Notes under the pieces: generated by a model
Database searches by the model: none
What the model was told of the DNA's origin: nothing
Seen by the model: only the letters and a program-made list of their open reading frames with translations
Part shown: positions 11,299-23,539 of the stretch, in pieces
Position numbering within the stretch: position 1 is the first letter of the stretch
Layout of the letters: every line of letters starts with the position of its first letter
Assembly (NCBI GenBank): GCA_027924645.1
Contig: BSBN01000809.1
Location: 45,290,001 to 45,354,000, forward strand
Length of the DNA: 64,000 nucleotides
Direction: 5' to 3'
Source of the DNA: Cunninghamia lanceolata
Lineage: Eukaryota > Streptophyta > Pinopsida > Cupressales > Cupressaceae
Made by a program: the position numbers and the translations under genes

Positions 11299-11739
11299 GG
11301 TATGCTAGAATCTCAAATGATATGGGAGAGAACAACTATTTAGATGTAGGAGTAAAATAAGGTAGCTCACAACAGATTGATGGTGATGTATATAGAAAAT
11401 AAAATGATTTAGGAGTGGTAATAGGAAAGGAAGGTAGAGAATTGTAATGGGAAGGGTTGAGGTCCAACAAAGATGGGTTTGGTGTAGAAAAGGAAATAGT
11501 AGATAGAGGATCATGTGAATAACGGTCAATATCTAATGAAATAGTAGATAAAGGATCATGCAGATGATGCTCAATATCTATCGAAGGAGGATTCTCAGCC
11601 AATGTGACATTAAGAAAGCAAAGAACAATACTACCATGCTCCAAAGAAATGTGAGGGGATGAACAAGAAATGAGTCCATCTTGTCAAGAGAAAGGATCAA
11701 TAGAAACATGTGCCACATCATCACTTGAAGAAGAGTCAT

Positions 11740-14296
11740 TATTGGTGTAATTAAATATTTAATTACACTTTAATAAGTTGACTTAGGGCTAATTTTAGTC
11801 TTAGGTTATTCTTAAGACATATTAGGGTTTTTATCTAACTTGCAAATAAAAAAGCAAGTTCTCACATGTAATTCATTAATCCATTTCATTAATTCATCCT
11901 TATTGTGCAAATTATTCATCTTTCCTTTTTTCTCTCATGGAAGGTAAATCTTAGGTTTTATAGGTGATCCTAGTGTTTTCAGTTAACCATAAACTCTCAC
12001 ATGGTATCAGAGCTCTAGATCGACAAGCCCCTTCTTAGATTCAGAGAAGCATTTAAGCAAGAGTCATTTTATTGGTGTATTTTTGTGTAAAACAGAGTAT
12101 TCCATTGGATTCATAGCTCCAGATCTAAAGATTCTTGTTCACTAGTTTGAGAGAATAGACATTGAGAATTCAAATGGTGTTATCTCGGCTCTAAATATTT
12201 CTATGTTTTTTCAGAAGCATCAAAATCCTATCTAGGTATCTCTTATTTTTTGTACAAATCACACAGATTTTGAAAAAAATAGATTGCAAATACATGTCCC
12301 TATTTTTAGCCTCTGCTTGTTTTTTTTGCTTTTTCAGAGTAGTTTTGTGAAATTGAGCATATCTTTTGCATACAACATTGAAATCAGGAAAATGAGATAT
12401 TGTCGGAAAGAGGACTCCGAGCACTATCTAGTGGTACAGTTATTGTTTTCTAATTTTTTCTTAGTAGCCTACTATTTTCACCAGAAATTAGGGTTTATTT
12501 TTTGGAGAAGCCTTCAATATTTTAGGCATATCATTTGCATATGATGTTGAAATCAGGTGAACAAATAGGCATTGGAAAGGTATTGAGGAGCTCTACATAG
12601 CCAAATATGCACTTTGTCTAGATTCTTAACCAGGTATTCTTTATTTAGTTTGTCATTTTTATAGCTTTATTTTGATATTCTAGACATTTTGGAACCTGGA
12701 GAAGTTCTATTTGTTTTGTTGGGCTTTATTTATCTCTGACCTGATTTATTTGAGGAGATATCATGGGTTTTTCTATTCACCATTCTATGGTAACATTGGG
12801 TAAGGAAATTATGAGTCTTGGTGAAAGGCTGTCTTGACATACCTGAACCAGATACACCTAGGAGAAAATATGCATGGGGAAATTATATTGATCATATTGT
12901 AGGATTGATTGGTTCTAGTGTTGATTTTATGCTATGTGTTCTATCTCACATATTGAGTGCCCACACGCTCTATGGACTAGCATTTGGGAGATCTATGGAG
13001 ACCCACATATATCTCCATTCTGAGATGATCTTGCTATGGATTGCCACATACCCCTTGATGATACAGATTGCATATCTTTTGATGATGATACAGTTGAGGA
13101 GCTTGCATATTTCATAGGTCTTGCTAGTTTAGATGACACAGAGACTTCACTTGCTTCTCCTTCTCCTCTTATCAAGATCACATATTTATCACCTGTTGCT
13201 ACATCAAATTCTTCACAACAAGATATTATCAGTCTTTTAGAGATAGCTCATTGGGCCACATGTCTACCGGATATATCATTGTTGTTTGTAGAGTCCCACC
13301 TTGTAGATTTGGAGGACCACATTGAGGACCTTTGTCTTCTATTTGATGACAGCTTCGATGGAGTTGCATCGCCATCATCTTCTTAAGAGATTGTTCTTCA
13401 TCCTCCTATTTAGTCACAGTTTTGTAGTGGATTGGAGACATTTGAGGAGTTTTTTAGGAGCATCATTATTGTCTATGGATCATGTGTAGAGTTTAGAGAC
13501 ATTTATCCTTCTTCCTGTATATTCCTATCTAGAAAGGGAAGACATTATGGACACATCTGTAGTTATATTTCTTCCCAAGGGGAGGAATATTGTTTGACAT
13601 TCATGGGTCTTCATCTTTATTCTATGTCGAACATCTTTTAGCACTGTAGGAGTCATCTTGAGGAGCAGTTGCATGGTCTCTCTTCTCATTTCTATTTTGG
13701 GAGGGAGCATTTCCTCTCATGGGGTTTCATCCTTCTCACTTCTGGGGGGTCACTAGACCTTCTCTCTTCTTCCTCTCTTATGGGGGGCATTCATGATTGT
13801 ACTTTTGTGATGGATTTGGTTCTTGGGCGATCTTAGTGTTAGTCCTTCTTCCATCACATGTTCATGTACTTGTATTTTTCTCTCTTTTGGAGAGGAGTTT
13901 TCTCCCACTGGGTTTTTCTCCTTTCTCTCTATTTTATGAGAGATTCTTGTTGTTCATGGGTACCTAACATGGCCTTGTAGTCGGGACCCATTCTTGCATT
14001 AGTTGCATGTTTTTCATTTCTCCCTAAGTTGCACTTAAGGGGGGTGTTGGTGTAATTAGACACTTTATTAAGTTGACTTAGGGCTAATTTTAGTCTTAGG
14101 TTATTCTTAAGTCATATTAGGGTTTTTCTCTAACTTGCAAATATAAAAGTAAGTTCTCACATGTAATTCATTAATCCATTTCATTAATTAATCCTTATTG
14201 AACAAATTATTCCTCTTTGTTTTTTTCTCTTGTGGAAGGTAAATATTAGGTTTTGTAGGTGATCCTGGTGTTCTGAGTTAATTATAAACTCTCACA
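11740..14296 (+). mobile_element. Element F: non-autonomous LTR retrotransposon
   Basis: Two 252-262 bp direct repeats bound a 2-kb interior. The 5' LTR (11740-12001) begins TATTGGTGTAATTA, probably TG mutated to TA, and ends CTCTCACA. PBS TGGTATCAGAGC is at 12002-12013. A PPT (TTAAGGGGGG) ends at 14044, and the 3' LTR (14045-14296) begins TGTTGGTGTAATTA. A perfect TSD, GTCAT, lies at 11735-11739 and 14297-14301. The LTRs differ at roughly 20 sites by eye. No gag or pol homology was found, so it must have been mobilised in trans. Confidence 0.92.
13036..13386 (+). CDS. Acidic hypothetical ORF inside element F
   Basis: An open frame of 116 codons starting ATG (MDCHIPLDDTDCISFDDDT), strongly acidic and Ser/Leu-rich. 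It may be the remains of a longer ORF: a different frame is open from 12818, and further open stretches follow to 13641. I recognise no retrotransposon domain and do not know if it was ever translated. Confidence 0.3.
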   Translation: MDCHIPLDDTDCISFDDDTVEELAYFIGLASLDDTETSLASPSPLIKITYLSPVATSNSSQQDIISLLEIAHWATCLPDISLLFVESHLVDLEDHIEDLCLLFDDSFDGVASPSSS

Positions 14297-14773
14297 GTCA
14301 TCAAAGGCATTTAAAGAAATATTATCAATAGAATTTTGAGAACCATGTTGTGAAGAATCATTTTTAACCATAAGGATAGGATTCTTAAATGTGATGAAGG
14401 AAGATAAAGAGGTCTCCACATCCTTGATGATGTCCAAGGAGTTTGAACATGTAATCAAAGGAGGAAGAGAAGTGGGAAGAGCCATAAAATCATCATGGAC
14501 TATGAGAGGTGTAGTAGAAGAGATATCAACATCATCTATCTCATGATAGATCAAAAAGATGAATGTATTGAATTCTTCTAATATAGAAGGAAAGACATGC
14601 ATAAGATCCATAAATTTAGAAACATCAAGTATGGAATAAAGGATCTCATGCATGCAACATGTAGAAGTACCCATGTTATAGATGTAGGTTATATCATCCA
14701 AGACATATGGATAAGAGTCAATGAAATGAGAGAATATGTCATAGTGCATTATAAACACATGCAAGATTCTCAA

Positions 14774-16220
14774 AAGAAAGAACTAGAAGAATCCATGATT
14801 AAGTAAATTGATTAAGAAAGGTGTTGACAAAGAAGGTGTGTTCATGTCAAGTTCACAAAAAATGTAAATGTTAGAAAAGAGTTCCTAATAAATTCTTAAT
14901 TAATATTTTAATTGAGTTGGGTTGCATTTGAGCGTATTTGTAGAAAAGTTAAGTTGCAATTTCCAAAATCAACCTAGAATTGAAAAAAACAAATAAATCA
15001 TATAATTGAGTTCATTAATTTCTAAAAAATTAAGCAACTATATTGTAGAAAGGAAAGTTGAATGAAAAATAACATAGAGACTGGAACCTAGCTCACTAAA
15101 AATATAGAGTCTTAGCTGGCTTTGACACTAGCATGTCATGTGGATGTTTGTGTGTCATGCTATCATCCATACTATAGAGGCATGTTGTACAAAATACCTA
15201 GAATGTGACATGTATGCTTCCCTAGGTAGATTCCTTTTAGGATAAAATAGCCATAAATAGATACCCAAGCATAATATCATAGATAACATGGATAAAACAA
15301 ATGAGATCTAAGTAGTTAAATCTATAAAAGTTATAAACAAATAATCATAAGCCTTCATGCAATTTATCACCTTTGATTAACCCATTTTTGAGAGGATAAA
15401 AAAGAGAGTTGGGGATGCTTGGGAGTGTTTTATAAATGGTTAAATGCATGATTTTGTCCTTTGACCTCCACAAATAACCAAATGATAAAGATGATGAAAA
15501 AGTGTGTTCTCCTATCCTATGTGCATCTAGGAATTAGTATTCTATGATAAAATTCTAGGAGTATCTCCTTGGTCTATGGGGAATAATACTAGGCTTAGTG
15601 TCTAGATTGGATAATAAGGGTTGTGGTCTACACCAATGAATTGCCAAGAGGGAAATGTGATTGAATTTGATAACAATAGAGATACTATTGATGCAATGCT
15701 TGTGTAACAAGATCAAAAAATGATAAAGAGACAAGACAACATTTAATATATTATTTCAATAGAATTTCATAAAGAAAGCACCAAGAGATTCACTACCATA
15801 TTTATAGTGAGTTGGACTTTGAGGGTGAGAAAGATTTTTAGGGAGCAATTTGATGCTTTCTTCTTACTAAAAATACCTTCAATAATTTGTAGAATAAAGA
15901 TATGAGGAATCCTTGGGAAAACCATAAGCTTCTATGGAGAAATCTTCCCTTTTAATGAAACTTATGAACAATGATTAAAAACTTGCACAATGATAGTGAG
16001 AACTAGGGGAAATGCAAAGGAGAGTTTCATATCCAAGGACAAGCTTGCAAATCTCCACAATTGTAGTATGTATCAATGGAGGATCATCTATTCTCTGTCA
16101 AAACCTTGGAAAAGATAAGAGAGACTAGAAGAATCCAGAGAGAGATCCCATATATTATAAATAAGATGTCTTTTATTGTTTTCTATGGATTTAGTTAGGG
16201 TAGGATAAAGATAGAAAAAT
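14774..16220. other. AT-rich stretch without recognised features
   Basis: About 1.4 kb between the minus-strand ORF and Copia-B. Only short open frames; no PBS, PPT or transposon domain seen. It is part of the DNA into which Copia-B inserted. Confidence 0.5.
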
Positions 16221-17384
16221 TGTTGCAAGTATGAGTAGTAAGTGTTGTCATTGATGTCAACACCTAAGGTCAACATCTAAGGAAGTTATTTGGATAAGTA
16301 TGAGCAAGTGTCTGAGAAGAATAGTGGAGTGTTTTGCTCCACATATTTTGTATATTGAATATCTTTGTCTATAGTTTGGAAGTTATGTTAAGGGATGTCT
16401 GTAGTTTCAATGTTTCATGTTTGATCCTCTGGTGTGAATATTTGAGTGAGTTATGTTCACCAAAGTAAAAACTATTTTTTTGTGTAATGGTGATAGAGAG
16501 AATGTATTCTGCTCCACATTTCTCTGCATTTTAGTTTCTTAGTTTGTAGTTTTGGAATTAAGTCTAGGATGATGTTATGTGGCTTCAGTTGAAATGGATC
16601 ATGATTTGTTGCTCTGCAAGTGATCTTTCCTTTATGATAGTGGCTGACAGTAATGTTTAAGTGCTCTAGTTTGAAGAATCTTATGGATAAAGTGTTTAGA
16701 GGTTGTGCGGATGTTCCTAGTGATTGTAATTTGCTTGTGCATGTCTCTAGATCATTTTCATGCCTTTGATTGGTCTACAAAGAGTAATTCAGATCATAGT
16801 TGAAGCGTGTTCCTAAAGGTTTTAGTGTTAACACTGGTTTTGGCTAACCTGGTTGTTTTCACTACTTGTGGTTATGGTTTGAAGTTTGTGTAGTATGTTG
16901 TTGCATTTGAGCCCTGACTAAGGTGTGGTATGGTCTACATTCATTTCTATTCTCCCCTAATCCATTTAGGTCTAGACCTAATTGGAATATTGGCTAAATA
17001 TGTGTGTATGCCGACCTTGGAGATTGTTCCAATGGTTGATGATTGTAATGCTAACCTTGATGTTCATTCCAAGATTGATGAATTGTATAAATACATGTAA
17101 TAAAGTCGTGAATGATTGTTGATGATGCAAAGATGTGAAGACAAGTGAGAAATGTAAAAGAAGAGTAGAGTAGAAGACATATATTGCGCTTCAATGGAAT
17201 TGAACCTTGGCATGGTGTAGATGCTATTATCTCAGTTCACTAACTTCTGGTAGTGAGCCTTGTTGGTAGTGAGCCTTTTCATTTGAGCAATGAGCTCTGG
17301 GGAGTGAGCCCTAAGGTAGTGAGCCTCTAATTTTTAGTATTGTTATTACATATTATATTGTGAGCTAACACTCACCGTGGTTTT
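16221..17384 (+). repeat. Copia-B 5' LTR, first part
   Basis: Runs from TGTTGC to the poly-T where Gypsy-2 entered. Contains TATAAATA at 17086-17093 and CAGTGAGCC-like boxes at 17250-17330. The remainder is at 23285-23480. Confidence 0.9.
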
Positions 17385-17683
17385 AGAGAGGAACCTCCTG
17401 CAACAGTATAATGAAAAATGCATGAAATAATAGAAATAACAAAAACACAGAAGGAGTTTATTGATCGTAGGCCACTTTGAGGGGGCAAGCTCAATACAAT
17501 AAATTCATGGATGCCTTCATTGGCCTCAACACGTACTTATATACTAAGTATAATCTAAATAACTATTACCTCCCATGAATGTGGGATAATACAATATACT
17601 CATGGGATGACTTACAAAGCATATGTGTCCAACAACAATATACTAACAAAGTAAAGAGAAGGATTAAACATGGGTTCCTAACA
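17385..17683 (-). repeat. Gypsy-2 3' LTR
   Basis: 299 bp, matching 22972-23284 closely; the right copy has a short extra segment near 23070-23090. The terminal base at the left end is A where TG would be expected, consistent with one point change. Confidence 0.9.
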
Positions 17684-17738
17684 TCCCCTCCCCCTTAGAA
17701 AATCTTTGTCCTCAAAGCTTAAGATGTGGAAATTGTTG

Positions 17739-18437
17739 CTAAATCTGAAGGAGTGGTTCCCATGTAGCATCCTTTGGTTGCATTTCATGCCATTGAATTA
17801 ATACCTCTGTGATGGATCGAGAGTGAAGCTGACGAGTGCGCCTGTCAAGGATTGCCTCCGGCTCCAAAATGATAGATCCTTCATTATCCAATTCTGGTAA
17901 AATAGTTTGTGCTCTGATGTTGGAGCCAAGAACTTTCTTTAGACAAGAGACATGAAACACTACATGAATGCGGGAAGAAGGAGGAAGTTCTAACTTATAA
18001 GCAACTAACCCAATCTTCTGAAGAACCTTATATGGCCCATAGAACTTTGGAGCCAGCTTATGACACCCTTTGAGTTTCAGGGATGATTCCTTGTAGGGCT
18101 GTAGATGAAGAAAAACCATATCACCTACTTGAAAAGTGCACTCAGAATGGTCATGATCGGCTTGTTGTTTCATTCTATTTCTTGCCATGTGAAGATTGTC
18201 TTGCAAAATGTGAAGAATCTGATCTCAGGTTTAGAGAACCTTGTCGACTGCCTGAACTGGTGAACTGCTGGGGGTGTATGGAAGGAGCACTAGCAGTGCC
18301 TGACCATAGATTACTTCATATGGAGTCATTTTAGATGCAGTGTGGTAGGAGTTATTGTACCACCATTCAATGAGAGGGAGCCACTTTGCCCATTGATGTT
18401 GTTGTTCTGAGGTGAAGCAATGAAGATAAGTTTCCAA
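17739..18437 (-). pseudogene. pol: Gypsy-2 integrase C-terminus and chromodomain
   Basis: The minus frame 18437-18231 holds the integrase end (WAKWLPLIEWWYNNSYHTAS, MTPYEVIYGQ), then after a short interruption 18206-17739 holds the GPY/F module (VGDMVFLHLQPYKESSL, KFYGPYKVLQKIG) and a chromodomain (EAILDRRTRQL, VLIQWHEMQPKDATWEP). The chromodomain WxP ending is typical of plant chromoviruses. Confidence 0.9.
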
Positions 18438-19200
18438 ACATTTGTTGATAATTTCAATCTGACCATCTATTACGGGTGATACCTCGAACTCATCTTTAGT
18501 TTGGTGCTAGTTTGTCAAAATAGTTTTGTCCAAAAATGAATGGTGAAAGTTGCATCATGATCTGAGACAATGGAAGAAGGGATGCCATGAAGATAGAAGA
18601 TCTGGTCCATGAAAATTTGTGCAACTAAGGAGCTGGTATAGGGATGGCTGAGGGCACAACAATGACTATATTTGGAGAGTCAATCAACCACAACCAAGAT
18701 CACTATCTTCCCTCCAGATTTAGGAAGCCCCTCAATGAAATCCATAGAAATATCTATTCGAATCTGTGTAGGGATGGGCAAGGGTTTGAGTAATCTAGGA
18801 AGGAGTGTCATTTCACCCTTGTTGCATTAGCAGATATCACATTCAACCACCTGTTGAATTGCCCTTTTCATTCCTTTCCAAAAGAAGTTACACCATGCCC
18901 GCTCATAAGTTTTGAGGAACCCAGAGTGCCCTGTCGATGGAAAAGCATGGAGTTCATAGAAGACAACTTCTTGAAGATCTATGCTCTAGGGAAGCACCAG
19001 ACGACCCTTGTATCTCAAAGAAGAACCATCCCAAGAGTAATGCGGTACAATAGAAGGGTTATTGGTCAACTGCTGGATGATTTGAGATAATGAAGAGTCA
19101 TTGACATAGTTCTGCTAGATAGATTCCAACCAATTTGGAATAGGCATAGAAATAGCTGAAAGAGAAGCTTGGTCATCAAATGTATGAGAAAGAGCATCCG
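18438..19200 (-). pseudogene. pol: Gypsy-2 integrase zinc-binding and core region
   Basis: In minus-strand translation the HHCC region is visible (HSGFLKTYERAW, then CDICNCNKG) and the catalytic triad context is present: [22 protein letters not shown] and DGQIEIINKCLE. In-frame stops include one after VVVD (about 18690) and two before DGQIE (near 18470). Despite the stops, the three acidic residues survive. Confidence 0.85.
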
Positions 19201-19294
19201 CCACAATATTGTCCTTACCCTTCTTGTAAGTGATCTCATAGTCATAACCCATGAGTTTGCTAACCCAATTTTGTTGTGCTAGGAAGGAGACTCA

Positions 19295-19783
19295 TTATTC
19301 TAGGAAATATTTTAGACTCTGGTGATCAGTCTTGATGTAGAAATGATTCCCTAGTAGGTATGGCCGCCACTTCTGTACTGCATGCAAAATAGCCATCATT
19401 TCCTTCTCATATGTAGAGAGTACTAAATGCTTACCAGAAAGGGCTTTGCTGGTGAATGCAATGGGATGTTCATCTTGAAGGAGAATAACACCAAGTCCAT
19501 TGCCGCAAGTATCACTCTCAATAGTGAAGGTCTTGGAAAAATCTGGCATAGCTAGAACAGGTGTAGTACACATATCTTGTTTCAGTTTTTCAGATGCACA
19601 CTCAATAGCATGTGTCCATGTAAAAGCATCCTTTTTCAACATAGCTGTTAATGGAGTTGTAATCTTCCCATAATCTTTGACAAACTTGTGATAGTAGCCA
19701 GTCAGCCCCAAGAAACCATGGATACTCTTGAGTGTCTGAGGATGCAGCCAATTTTTCACGGCATCTATTTTGGCAGGATCCAC
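19295..19783 (-). pseudogene. pol: Gypsy-2 RNase H
   Basis: A 162-codon open frame: the RT connection block (LKSIHGFLGLTGYYHKFVKDYG), then RNase H with ESDTCGNGLGVILLQ, FTSKALSGKHLVLSTYEKEMMAIL and YIKTDHQSLKYFLE. The first Asp (usually TDAS) appears as SDT. One of the best-preserved stretches of Gypsy-2. Confidence 0.92.
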
Positions 19784-19852
19784 TCAAACCCCTTGGGCCA
19801 AAACAATATTCCTGAGATACTCCACTTCCTCTTGTCCAAAAACACATTTAGA

Positions 19853-20580
19853 CTATTTTACATAGAGATGATGATCAGAGAGAAGTTGTAGTACAAGATC
19901 CAGATGTTGGAGATGCTTAGCCCATGTTTTACTATAGATAAGGATATCATCGAAGAAGCCCAGAATGAATTTATGCAAGTATGGCCGGAATATTTTATTC
20001 ATCAATGCTTGGAATGTGGAAGGGGCATTAGTGGGGCCAAAGGGCATGACAAAAAACTCATAGTGGCCATCATGCATGTGGAAAGCCATTTTAGGGATAT
20101 CATCCTCATGAACCTAAATTTGGGGATACCCAGAATGAAGATCCAACTTGGAGAAAAAATGAGTTCCATGAAGCTCATCAACAATAGGAATTAGAAACTT
20201 ATCCTTGATTGTGATGTGATTAATGCTCGGAAGTCGATGCAAAGGTGCCATGACCCATCTTTTTTCCAGACAAGAAGAACTGGTGAAGAAAAGGAACTAG
20301 TACTAGGGTGAATAATACCTTGCTTCAGTAAGTCCCGAACGAGCATCTCAATCTCTATCTTTTGGTGAAATGGGTAGCAGTAGGGCCTGATGTTGGGAGG
20401 AACACTTCTAGGAAGGAGTTGAATACAATGGTCCTCTGGTCATGAAGGTGGCAATCCCACTGGTTTGACAAAGACACATGCATATCTATCCAAAATTCAT
20501 TGTAGATCCGAAGGAGTAGCGGAGACCACTGAGGGTTGCATCTGAATGGAATGGAGCTGAGCAATGACACCATGTGAATT
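19853..20580 (-). pseudogene. pol: Gypsy-2 reverse transcriptase
   Basis: The minus frame from 20089 reads AFHMHDGHYEFFVMPFGPTN, then the active site GFFDDILIYSKTW near 19940-19962, so FxDD is intact. Upstream fingers/palm blocks (to about 20580) are present but frame-shifted and stop-ridden. Confidence 0.9.
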
Positions 20581-20599
20581 CTTCTTAAGGAGATTTTCC

Positions 20600-21110
20600 A
20601 TGTGATGTGAACTAATGATGCTGAGAGACCCTGGTTGTAAGCCCTTCAATGTGTGTTTTTAGCCCTTGTCTAAAAATTACATCTAGAGTTCAGCAAAATC
20701 CCATAAGATGGGTCCAAGTGTGCATAACCATTGAGCCCCCCAAAACCACATCACATCCACCTAAGGGCAAGGCAAACATATCAAAGCGCAAGTTATAATC
20801 TCCAATAGAGATATGCACATTGTGACACTTCCCTTTGCAAGGTAATGTGCCCCCATTAGCAATCATGACTTCAAAGTTGGAGCAAGGATGGACAAAACAA
20901 TCAGCCTGTTTGGCGATCTAAGGGTCAATGAAGTTATGAGTGCTACCAGAATCAATGAGTATTATAAGAGGGAGCTTCTTGAAGTAACCCTTGACCTGCA
21001 TGGTTTGTGGGGTGGTGACTCCTACTAAAGCATGAACTGAGATCTCTAAGTGGTCTTCTTGAGAAGTAGGATCAACAGGCAGTTGCTGAGTTTCGACCTG
21101 ATCATCTACT
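20600..21110 (-). pseudogene. pol: Gypsy-2 aspartic protease
   Basis: Minus translation contains IILIDSGSTHNFID (about 20964-20923), the hallmark chromovirus protease site, followed by CDVVLGG in the flap/C-terminal part (near 20730). A TAG follows the DSG block. Confidence 0.87.
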
Positions 21111-21115
21111 ATATC

Positions 21116-21950
21116 CTAAGCATCCACATCCAAGAGATAGAGCTTTTGCTCAACACATCTATGTCCCCGAGTGAATTTCTCATCACAATTATAACAAAGC
21201 CCTTTTTCTCTACGTGCTCGCATTTCTGCTTCAGACAAATGCTTGATAGGAGTTGTTCTAGGAGATGGCGTGATTGGAGGTCTTTGGGAAACCATATTTC
21301 TGAATGGAACAAAAGTAGATTTGGAGTGCTGTTGAGCTGTGATCTTGTCCTCCACCAACTTAGCCAACCCTAGGGCTTCCATCATTGTGTTGGGACAGAA
21401 CATTTTAACCTTAGATCGGATTGCATCCTTTAGACCACTGACAAAATAACTCCTGAAGAATTCATTAGACAATCCCTCTATGTGATTGGCTAGTTTCTCA
21501 AATTTTGTCTGATATTCTCTCACAGTACTAGTTTGGCGAAGTTTAGTGAGTGCTCCTATGAAGCCATCAAAAGCACTAGGGCCAAATCATTGCAAAATGA
21601 GTTTGCAAAAATCTGTCCATTTTGGCTCTTCATGAGCCTTGATGTACCAATGGAACCATTGAAGTGCTTCATGTTCCAAATGAAAGGATGCAAGTGGGAC
21701 TTTGTTGAAATCAAAAGTATTATGTAGACTAAAATATTGTTATGCCCAGTAAATCCATCTAGTCAGATCATCACCATTGAAGTAAGGAAAATCAAGCTTT
21801 GGCCCACGAAAATTGTTAGAAGAAGAAAACTCTACAGAAGACTCTAGCTGTCATCTATTACTCATGGCAATGCTGAAGATTGAGGCTGAGAATTTTTTCA
21901 TCTAGATCTTAGAGTTTGGTCTTCAGGGCTACAAGTTCATCCTCCATGTT
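21116..21950 (-). pseudogene. gag: Gypsy-2 gag
   Basis: Retrotrans_gag-type domain read on the minus strand from about 21850: PKLDFPYFNGDD, LARGE-type block ASFHLEHEALQWFHW, then REYQTKFEKLANHIEGL and FVSGLKDAIRSKVK (21523-21400). The nucleocapsid knuckle CYNCDEKFTRGHRC lies near 21200-21160. There are stops near 21735 and 21590, both removable by a single base change. The segment 21950-22955 between gag and PBS is leader sequence with no recognised domain. Confidence 0.88.
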
Positions 21951-22971
21951 TTTTTCTCCTACGCGGGTGACAACCATAACCAGGAGTTTTTTTTTTGGAA
22001 TGGGTAGAAAAACAAAAATAAAAACATTTTTTGTACAGGAAAATTTGGATTTGGGAAAAACTCTGATGGGTAATTGGGGTTTGACTAGGTTTTGGACACT
22101 TTCTGAGGGACAGGGAAGCAGAAAATGGGGATTTTAGAAGCGGGGTGAAAGAATGGGAAAATTTGTCAAAGAGGGACAAAGGCGCAGAAATAACAAAATG
22201 AACACTGTGGCAAAATGTGAAGGCTATTGGGTGAGAATCGAAGATGTTACGGAAAACCCTAAAAATAGACAAATGTGGGATTTTTGGCTTCAATAAGTGG
22301 AATTTGAGATAGGGTCCTCAAGGAAGAAAATACTTAGAATGAAATTTTAGGGGTTCTAGTGAATTTTGAGAGGAAACAAAGCTAAAGCAAGGGAGATATG
22401 GCAAAAAAATGGAAATTTTTTCACTTTTTTTTTTCTGGAAACAATCTGCAATGGGATCTACAAAGGGCTCTGGATAGATTCAATCTGCGGTTTGTCGAAT
22501 GACAATAGATATGGACCCTAGGTATGTTCATCTTCCTAAAGGTTCAGGGGATTCACTCAACTACCAATGCTGTCTAACGGCTTGCATATTGGGGCAGTAC
22601 CCCTCACTCCACAACTCAGGTAAAACTGATAACCACTTTGCCACAAATGACAGCTCTTGGTTTACCTCATGGATGGGAACTAGTCAATTAGGTAGGGGCT
22701 GTTGCCCTTTTCACTGGCAGGTCCTCTCAATGGGCCAGCTACTTCAGGGTTCCTATGGTACTCCTCACAATGAGTTTTAGGGCTATGCCTAGGCACTTCC
22801 CACAGTTAAGTGGATAGGGATTATTCCCTGATCCGAACCTGCAATTGAAATGAACAATATAGATGCAAAAAAAAGAACCACTGCAACAATCACAGCACCT
22901 GGAGGCCACTGCAGAAAAAAATTTGGCAGAAATTCCACCCAGCGAGCCCAAGAAAGCACTCTGATACCAGA

Positions 22972-23284
22972 TGAGAGGAACCTCCTGCAACAATATAATG
23001 AAAAATGCATACAATAACAGAAATAGCAGAAACACAGAAGGAATTTATTGATCACAGGCCACTTTGAGGGGGAAACCTCCTTTGAGAAAGCTTAATACAA
23101 TAAATTTGTGGATGCCTTCATTGGCCTCAACACGTACTTATATACTAAGTCTAATCTAAACAACTATTACTTCCCATGAATGTGGGATAATGCAATATAC
23201 TCATGGGACGACTTACAAAGCATATGTGTCCAACAACAATATACTAACAAAGTAAAGAGAAGGATTAAACACGGGTTCCTAACA
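22972..23284 (-). repeat. Gypsy-2 5' LTR
   Basis: 313 bp, TG...CA on the minus strand, directly followed (toward lower coordinates) by the PBS. Marks the transcriptional start side of Gypsy-2. Confidence 0.9.
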
Positions 23285-23480
23285 TTTTTCCCTATTTAGG
23301 GCTTTCCACATAAAAAATCTAGTCTCATGTGTGATTGTGCTTAAGTTTCTAATTTCACGCTTTCATGATTAAATCATAACAACAATGATTAAGTGATTGA
23401 TGTGCTGATGTTTATAAGAAGTTAAGTTTTTAGTGACAACTGATTCACCCCCCCTCTCAGTTGTCTTGTGCATTTCAACA
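23285..23480 (+). repeat. Copia-B 5' LTR, second part
   Basis: Resumes at TTTTTCCCTATTTAGGG, matching the 3' LTR at about 28305 (TTTTTCCCTGTTTAGGG), and ends CATTTCAACA before the PBS. Confidence 0.9.
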
Positions 23481-23539
23481 ATTAGTATCAGAGTGAGGGT
23501 TCCTTGGAAGTAAGCCTAATAGCTTGAGGTAGATCCTAG

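Larger units (their letters stand above)
11299..14773 (-). pseudogene. Unrecognised minus-strand ORF, split by element F
   Basis: On the minus strand an open frame runs 14773 to about 14302. If element F (11740-14296) and one copy of its GTCAT TSD are removed, the same frame continues through 11734 to about 11305, broken by one TGA near 11690. The protein is acidic and rich in Ser, Asp and Leu (for example STTPLIVHDDFMALPTSLPP) and contains a repeat DPLSTISLDID / DPLSTISF. I recognise no family. Restoration of the frame by excising F argues it was coding when F inserted. It may belong to another transposon; no LTRs were found around it. Confidence 0.5.
17385..23284 (-). mobile_element. Gypsy-2: Ty3/gypsy chromovirus on the minus strand
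   Basis: A 5.9-kb element in the Copia-B LTR. Minus-strand 5' LTR is 23284-22972 (TGTTAGGAACC...GGTTCCTCTCA), followed by PBS TGGTATCAGAGTGC (22969-22956). The 3' LTR is 17683-17385, preceded by PPT CTAAGGGGGAGGGGA. The flanks are T-runs (17381-17384 and 23285-23289), so the TSD is poly-T and imprecise. The order gag, protease, RT, RNase H, integrase, chromodomain on the minus strand is that of a chromovirus. Stops are scattered but domains are more continuous than in the copia elements. Confidence 0.93.

Noticed and set aside
21937..22293. 118-codon minus-strand frame in Gypsy-2 leader
   Set aside because: Lies between PBS and gag, low complexity, no Gag similarity; treated as leader sequence.
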